64,000 nucleotides of DNA, from NCBI GenBank assembly GCA_006384855.1, contig VCJN01001728.1:124001-188000 (forward strand). Reading direction: 5' to 3'. The notes beneath the pieces were generated by a model. It was given only the letters and a program-made list of their open reading frames with translations, had not been told where the DNA came from and did not search any database. Made by a program: the position numbers and the translations under genes. Positions 59,026 to 64,000 of this stretch are shown one piece after another. This DNA comes from Tetraselmis striata. Its lineage: Eukaryota; Chlorophyta; Chlorodendrophyceae; Chlorodendrales; Chlorodendraceae. Numbering within the stretch: the stretch's first letter is position 1; the number at the start of each line of letters is the position of its first letter.

Positions 59026-59675
59026 AGCGGCGCCCCGTGGGAGGAGAACAGCGCCCCTGGTCGGTCAAACTCGATCCCCCGTTTCCAGTATGGCTGCGGG
59101 CCACTGCTGTGAACCTCGGCTTCAAAAGGCGGGGAACAGATGGATGGAGAGGGGCCGTGAGCCGAGGGAGTGCAGCCGAGGCGGCCCAAGGGATAATGTG
59201 AGGTCTGTCAAGAGCGGTACTCATCGTACAGCATGTATGGATGAGCGAGCGCTTGATGATGTAGTCGCGGCTCCGCGAGGACTCGTACAAGTAAAGTTCG
59301 CCCCGGGACATCGCCAGCACACTACCTACCGGTACCTCTTGCGCCAACTGCAGTGGTAGATCTGGCATCACCCGTAGACCAATGACTCATTCTAACACCG
59401 TAGTACTCGTATTTAATGCTATGTACATATAAATATTTCTTGCAGGTACTGGTACATACATACATTATTATTAATATTAGTAGTATCAGTATTACTGTAT
59501 ACTGTATATATATATATGGCAAGTACAGCAGTAGAGCTGCCTTGACGACGATGCGCCTGCCTGCGCGGCTGCGCGGCCACCCCCCTCTACTACTCATCAG
59601 TGCTCACCTACGTACTCGACTGGTGTGAATTACCAAAAAGGGCAGTTCCCCAGAATTAGAAAATCAACACAGCAG

Positions 59676-59731
59676 CAAGCCGCATAAAAGCGGCCCGCAT
59701 CCCGCATAAGGCGGGATGGATGAGTGATGCG
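59676..59731 (+). repeat. Dispersed double-hairpin terminal motif, copy 3
   Basis: AAGCCGCATAAAAGCGGC is followed by CCGCAT, CCCGCATAAGGCGGG and ATGGATGAGTGATGCGCA. It is almost identical to the copy at 28,132-28,188. Confidence 0.8.
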
Positions 59732-60000
59732 CACACGATTGTACCGGTACCTGTCCCCGCAGTCCTGTAGCGACGAGGTCGCCAATCCTGCTTAGGTGTC
59801 AGGACTACTCTCTGACTACACAACAATAGTATCGCTAGCCTCCTGCAGCTATTTATGTATGAGATAAATATAATGTTGATTTTAACATGATGAGGGCTTG
59901 AACATATGCGCACTACAAACAGCAGTAACAGCAACTATGAAAGGCTGCAACTAAAGGAGAGACATAATGCCTGAAACCACGGTCGAGCAGTTCTTGGCAG

Positions 60001-60031
60001 TTCTTGGCTCCAGGGGCCAGGGAGCCAAGAA
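60001..60031. repeat. Perfect 11-bp inverted repeat hairpin
   Basis: TTCTTGGCTCC and GGAGCCAAGAA are separated by 9 bases. No poly-T follows, and no transcript context is evident. Confidence 0.7.
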
Positions 60032-60383
60032 CCAAGGAAGAGCCATCTAAATATAATAGTATTGCTGTACCCGCATGTGCTCATGCTGATCTGAAGTCCT
60101 TACATATACGGGTAATAAATAATGGTACCGGTGTGAATATCAGCGCAGAAAAAGGCAGAAAGAAATGGTAGCGGTACCTGTAGTAATCCTTACCGGTGGT
60201 TATCCGTTTTTGGGGGTATCCTGCTTTTTTTGTCCGCCTCCGGGAACACGACTGGCAACAGCGAAACCAGGGGATTTAATCAAACCCATCAACAACTGCT
60301 GGTACATCATGTTCCGCCAGAGCGCAGGATAACTTGCCTGACCGTATCATGGAGCGTCGCTTACCCAGGGCTTTCCGTATGAA

Positions 60384-60490
60384 CTGATGATTACATGTGC
60401 TAGCTGCAAAATTCAAGAAATCCATGCAGAAATCCACAAGAAAATCCAGCTACGGGCCACAAGGGGCGGAACCGCCATGACAGCCACCGA
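60384..60490. repeat. Dispersed repeat, second copy of 15,352-15,475
   Basis: It starts TGATTACATGTGCTAG and continues AAATCCA-rich into ATCCAGCTACGGGCCA and GGAACCGCCATG, colinear with the first copy. Confidence 0.65.
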
Positions 60491-60975
60491 TCATTTCCGT
60501 ATGAACTGGATCGCTAACTGCTACGGCCGTCGGCGTAGAGACGCTGCAAGGGTTTCACCAGGGGTTTACACGGGCTAGTCAGGCGAAGCCCCAGCAGTAC
60601 TTGATGATGGTTACAGGGAGAGCTTCAAGAGAATGCACGGAAAGTACTGGGAAAGGAAAAGCACGGAAAGTACTGGGGAAGGCCCGGCAGTCCAGTAGTA
60701 GCAGTGGATTTGGTACTGGATTTTCCACCTCGCAATTGCTGTAGAGGATCTTTCCGATTGTCCTTTTCTGCTGATTTTCTGATATCGCCTCCTGCAGCTA
60801 GCTCATGTAATATAATATTTGGTACCTGTACTGCTGGCCTTCTACCCGTACTGCTGTGATTCACGTGATTTCACAAGGATCGTCTGGTTTGCCGAAGAAT
60901 GCCAGGTCTGGTTACAGGTTGTGATATTCAGGAATTTGCAGGCATACGGTCCCACAGCCAGGGAGCGTTGGGCGG

Positions 60976-61156
60976 GCTGTGGTGCGCTCGATGGAGCGTG
61001 CCACAGCAAAGGAGAGTGACCGGTCGGTCCGCCGTGAAGGCAGGTGGTGGCTCTGACCGGCCCCCGCAATCGTGCGCGCGCACACACGCGCTACGGGCGC
61101 CGCGCCAGGGCTATCTCGTACAGGTAGAGAAACCACATAAACTAGTTTAGAACATT
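60976..61156. repeat. Left ~181-bp direct repeat flanking the DIRS-type element
   Basis: GCTGTGGTGCGCTCGATGGA to AGTTTAGAACATT recurs almost exactly at 63,744-63,928. The only clear difference is a 4-base length change in a CGCG run. A shorter direct repeat (TTCACAAGGATCGTCT) occurs on both sides of this copy, at about 60,869 and 61,155. Confidence 0.9.
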
Positions 61157-61181
61157 TCACAAGGATCGTCTAGTTAGCCGA

Positions 61182-63457
61182 CTAAAAAATGCCGGGCGCA
61201 GCAGGCCACGGGCGGGGGTCACGGGCGGGTATGTTGAAGGCGACGACAGGCCAGCGGGGTGCGCCCACAGGAAGGCGGTCGCCGGTACGGCCAGGAATGA
61301 GGAGGTCGTGGCGCGGCTTCCAAGAGCGCATGTCGGAGCACATCTCCGAGAGGAGCTGGTACCAAGCTTTGTCAGGCCAGTAGGGAACAATGACGATGGC
61401 TGGGGCACCGCTGGACTCAAGTTTGGAGACTAGATCGCCGATGAGGTTCAACGGAGGGTTACACCAGTTACGTTCGCAACGCCATGCAGCGTCGGAGAGG
61501 CGCAGGGCGTCGACGGCCTCGCACCGCGGGTCACGCCAACGGGCGTTGTAGCGGGGCAGGAGGGCGTTTTCAGAAGTCGCGAAATGGTCGATGGTGCAGG
61601 CGCCCCATTTAGCAGTGAGCGAGGCGAATCGACGAGGGTTGAACTGCCAGTCGTCGCAATCAACCTCGCGACTAAGGCGTCAGCCCAGATATTCGCCGCA
61701 GAACGGATGTAGCGCACGGAAAGGGTGATGCCGTGCGTGTCCATGAGGTACCACGTTCTGCGTAGCTCAGCCATGAGGCGGGGAGAGCGAGAGGTGAGGT
61801 TAGTGAGGACGCCGACAACTGCTTGGTTATCCTCGTGCAAGCGGATGTGGCGGTTTTGGAGCATGGGGAGGAAGGACTCGATAGCCAAGCGGACGGCTTT
61901 GAGCTCTTTCAGGGTAATGTGCGCATTGCGGTCATCGTCGTACCAAAAACCCCAAGCTTCATGGTGCTCGTTCAAAACGGCACCCCAGTCGTAAGACGAA
62001 CTGTCGACGTGTAGGTATCCGGTTTCGACGGGGCGGTTAATGGGGCGGCCGTTGTGTTGGGTGGGCACACCCACCCACCATTGCAGATCGCGCTCGAGCT
62101 GGCGGGTAAGCTTGACGCGGCCGGACCAAGAGTCACGCGTCTTGAGCACATCATGCAGTTCACGAAGGTAGAAACGGGCAGGGGCAATGGCCAAGTAGAG
62201 AAACTGGCATTTGCCCGCGAGAGCGGCCAACTCGCGAGCTGGCAACCACCGACGATCGCGTTTTGCTCGTTGGATTAGGCGTTTGGCCGCGCGAGCAATG
62301 CTGGCGAGTTTCTCAGCGGGCGCACGAAGAGTAGGTGACCCCGATGTGTCAATTTCTAACCCCAGGTGCACGAGCTTCTGGGTGGGCTCCCACACGCCCT
62401 TGTTGGGGTTGCGCAGCAGACCAAAGCCCGAGAGGTGGCGTTCGATGTAGTCACGTTGCCAGATGGCCTCAGCCTGAGTCCGAGCTAGAAACAGGAAATC
62501 GTCCATGTAGGGCAACATGCGCAGGCCAAATCGTCGGCGGAAAATAGGTGTGCCATCTGCTTCAGCCGGGTTACGACGCAATGCCCTAGTGAGGACGTTG
62601 GTGAATTGGCAGAAGTAATAGGGGGACAGAGATTAGCCCATGGGAAGGCCAGCCAGTCCCAGTCGGTACAGAGTGCCGCGGTAATCGACAGTGAAAAAAT
62701 CCCTGTCCTCAGGGGCGATTCCAACCGCGTAAAACCCGTCTTGCAGGTCCATCTGTAACATGTAGTCCCCAGGGCGCGCCAGGTTGCGTAAATGCGAAAG
62801 CGTCTCAAACGAAAGATCGCGCGTCTCACAATAGCGGTTCAGGGGGCGAAGGTCAATGATGAGCCTCCATTTGTTTGTTCCAGGCTTAGGAACCAGGAAC
62901 AACCGGGACACCCATGTTGCGCAGTAGCCTCGCTCCCAGGCCCCAACGGCCAGGAAGCGAGCCAATTCACCGTCCATAAACTCCACTTGAGCAGGAGTAG
63001 CATCCCCCATTGACACCCCCTGACGAAAAGAAGGTGGGGCAAGCCCGTCCAAGAAAGGAACGCGTACACCTCGGGATATCCCGTTGAGAACACTGCGATT
63101 TGCGCCAGCGGCTTGCCAGTTGCCGAGATTACGACGGACGCGATGTCTCATAAAAGGGGAGTCGGGAGTACAGGAATTGGCGCGATGGATGTCGCGAGGG
63201 GGGCGAGCAGAGCGCCCTGTCGCTCTGCTGGCCCTCTCCGCGTCGGCGTCAGGGTCCACGGTGCGCGGCACAGTAGGAGTGCCGCGGCGTGGGAGTAGCC
63301 ATGTGCCACTGGGCGCTGGTTTGGCCACTGGCAGTGTACTGTCACTTTGTACTCGAATCTGTACTAGACGACGGGCATACGCCGGCATACGCCCCAATCG
63401 GAGCGCATCGCGACACCTACGCCGAGTAGGGGCCCGTACAGATCGAGCCATGCCCAC
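61182..63457 (-). pseudogene. DIRS-type retroelement pol (RT and RNase H), broken by a stop and a frameshift
   Basis: The reading starts at 63,457 with an Arg-rich leader. The RT then shows FLVPKPGTNKWRLIIDLRPL, MLQMDLQDGFYAVGIAPEDR and the catalytic LPYMDDFLFLA box. RNase H follows with HVDSSSYDWGAVL, LKELKAVRLAIESF and HEDNQAVVGVL, and then the DIRS-typical SVRYIRSAANIWADAL. An in-frame TAG at 62,635-62,633 replaces a position that is Trp by context. Near 61,675 a one-base shift moves the conserved continuation (DDWQFNPRRF, ENALLPRYNARW, CNPPLNLIGDLVSKL, VIVPYWPDKAWYQLL) into another frame that ends at 61,182. The order and the YMDD/RNase H sequences identify a DIRS/PAT group element. The tyrosine recombinase and gag were not found, so this is a partial inactive copy. 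Confidence 0.88.
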
Positions 63458-63743
63458 ACGGGAAAGGGCAGCCAGGGGTTACTGTTGGTCGACACTGGTC
63501 GAAGGTCTTGGACCTTGTTCCAATGAATGGGGAAGCGCTGCAGCTTCGTCCTCTCCTCGCGTTGGGCGAGTAATCAGCAGCTCGTTCGCGGGTAGTAGTT
63601 AGCACGTCGCAAGCGGCGCGCGTACATTAACCACACAAACCCTAACGGGTTTCTCCCGGGGGGGGGCCCGAAAGGCGTCGCTCACCGTACATGGTACGAT
63701 GGCGGAAGACCGGCACCCTGCGCGGCAAAATTGCCGCGACTTT

Positions 63744-63928
63744 GCTGTGGTGCGCTCGATGGAGCGTGCCACAGCAAAGGAGAGTGACCGGTCGGTCCGC
63801 CGTGAAGGCAGGTGGTGGCTCTGACCGGCCCCCGCAATCGTGCGCGCGCACACACGCGCGCGCTACGGGCGCCGCGCCAGGGCTATCTCGTACAGGTAGA
63901 GAAACCACATAAACTAGTTTAGAACATT
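63744..63928. repeat. Right ~185-bp direct repeat flanking the DIRS-type element
   Basis: Same orientation as 60,976-61,156. A CG-rich hairpin (CGCGGCAAAATTGCCGCG, perfect palindrome) at 63,721-63,738 and a G run at 63,659-63,667 lie just upstream. Confidence 0.9.
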
Positions 63929-63960
63929 CACCCGAATATATCAGTACTACCAGTATCTCA

Positions 63961-64000
63961 TCACTCATCACTCATCACTCATCCATCCCGCCTCATGCGG
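63961..64000 (-). repeat. Dispersed terminal motif with heptamer tail, cut by window edge
   Basis: On the minus strand the sequence reads CCGCATGAGGCGGGATGGAT and then repeats of GAGTGAT. It is the 3' half of the double-hairpin motif followed by a short tandem tail, which the other copies have only once. Confidence 0.7.

Larger units (their letters stand above)
59030..60380. other. Upstream region of the SBP gene and repeat-bearing spacer
   Basis: Minus-strand frames at 59,371-59,003 overlap the SBP start in another frame and are not recognised. The stretch 59,440-59,520 is AT-rich with a TATATATA tract. Apart from the terminal motif (59,676) and the hairpin (60,001) nothing else was identified. 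Confidence 0.45.

Overview
This window looks like nuclear DNA of a chlorophycean green alga, most likely Chlamydomonadales/Volvocales. Genes are split into many short exons with GT-AG introns. Three genes carry TGTAA, the polyadenylation signal typical of that group, shortly after or at the stop codon. One gene encodes a plant/green-algal SBP-box factor. The spaces between genes are filled by LTR, DIRS-type and short dispersed repeats, a 187-bp satellite and many homopolymer tracts. No rRNA, intact tRNA or CRISPR was seen, and I do not name a species.

Layout. (1) 1-13,074, minus: one very large secreted or cell-surface gene running off the left edge. It has a signal peptide, two copies of an HVHP-type beta-sandwich, a G8 domain, a beta-helix region like that of fibrocystin-L/CEMIP proteins, and PPC-like modules. 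(2) 13.1-18.1 kb: repeat-rich spacer. (3) 18,164-21,070, plus: the armadillo-like SAAL1 homologue. (4) 22,274-27,224: a decayed Ty1/copia LTR element on the minus strand. It holds gag, a cytosine-C5 DNA methyltransferase fragment where protease and integrase are expected, and RT/RNase H remnants. (5) 27.2-36 kb: unrecognised minus-strand ORFs, a 187-bp satellite of about 15 units, a 30-bp minisatellite and a 597-bp tandem duplication. (6) 37,688-41,601, minus: a predicted Golgi type II protein joining three SAM-methyltransferase domains to a GT64 (exostosin-like) glycosyltransferase. (7) 41.6-47.6 kb: mostly non-coding. (8) 47,659-53,521, plus: an unrecognised protein of about 596 aa for which every exon phase agrees. 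(9) 54,533-59,025, minus: an SBP-domain transcription factor with ankyrin-like and polytopic membrane regions at its C-terminus. (10) 59-64 kb: dispersed repeats and a broken DIRS-type retroelement bounded by about 180-bp direct repeats.

The host genes do not form an obvious pathway. Two look like secretory or surface functions (the G8 protein and the GT64 fusion) and one is regulatory (SBP). The most unusual observations are the methyltransferase inside the copia element, the methyltransferase-GT64 fusion, the membrane-bearing SBP protein, and a strong tendency for introns to carry poly-C on the sense strand. Exon boundaries were read by eye from splice sites and reading phase and have not been tested against transcripts.
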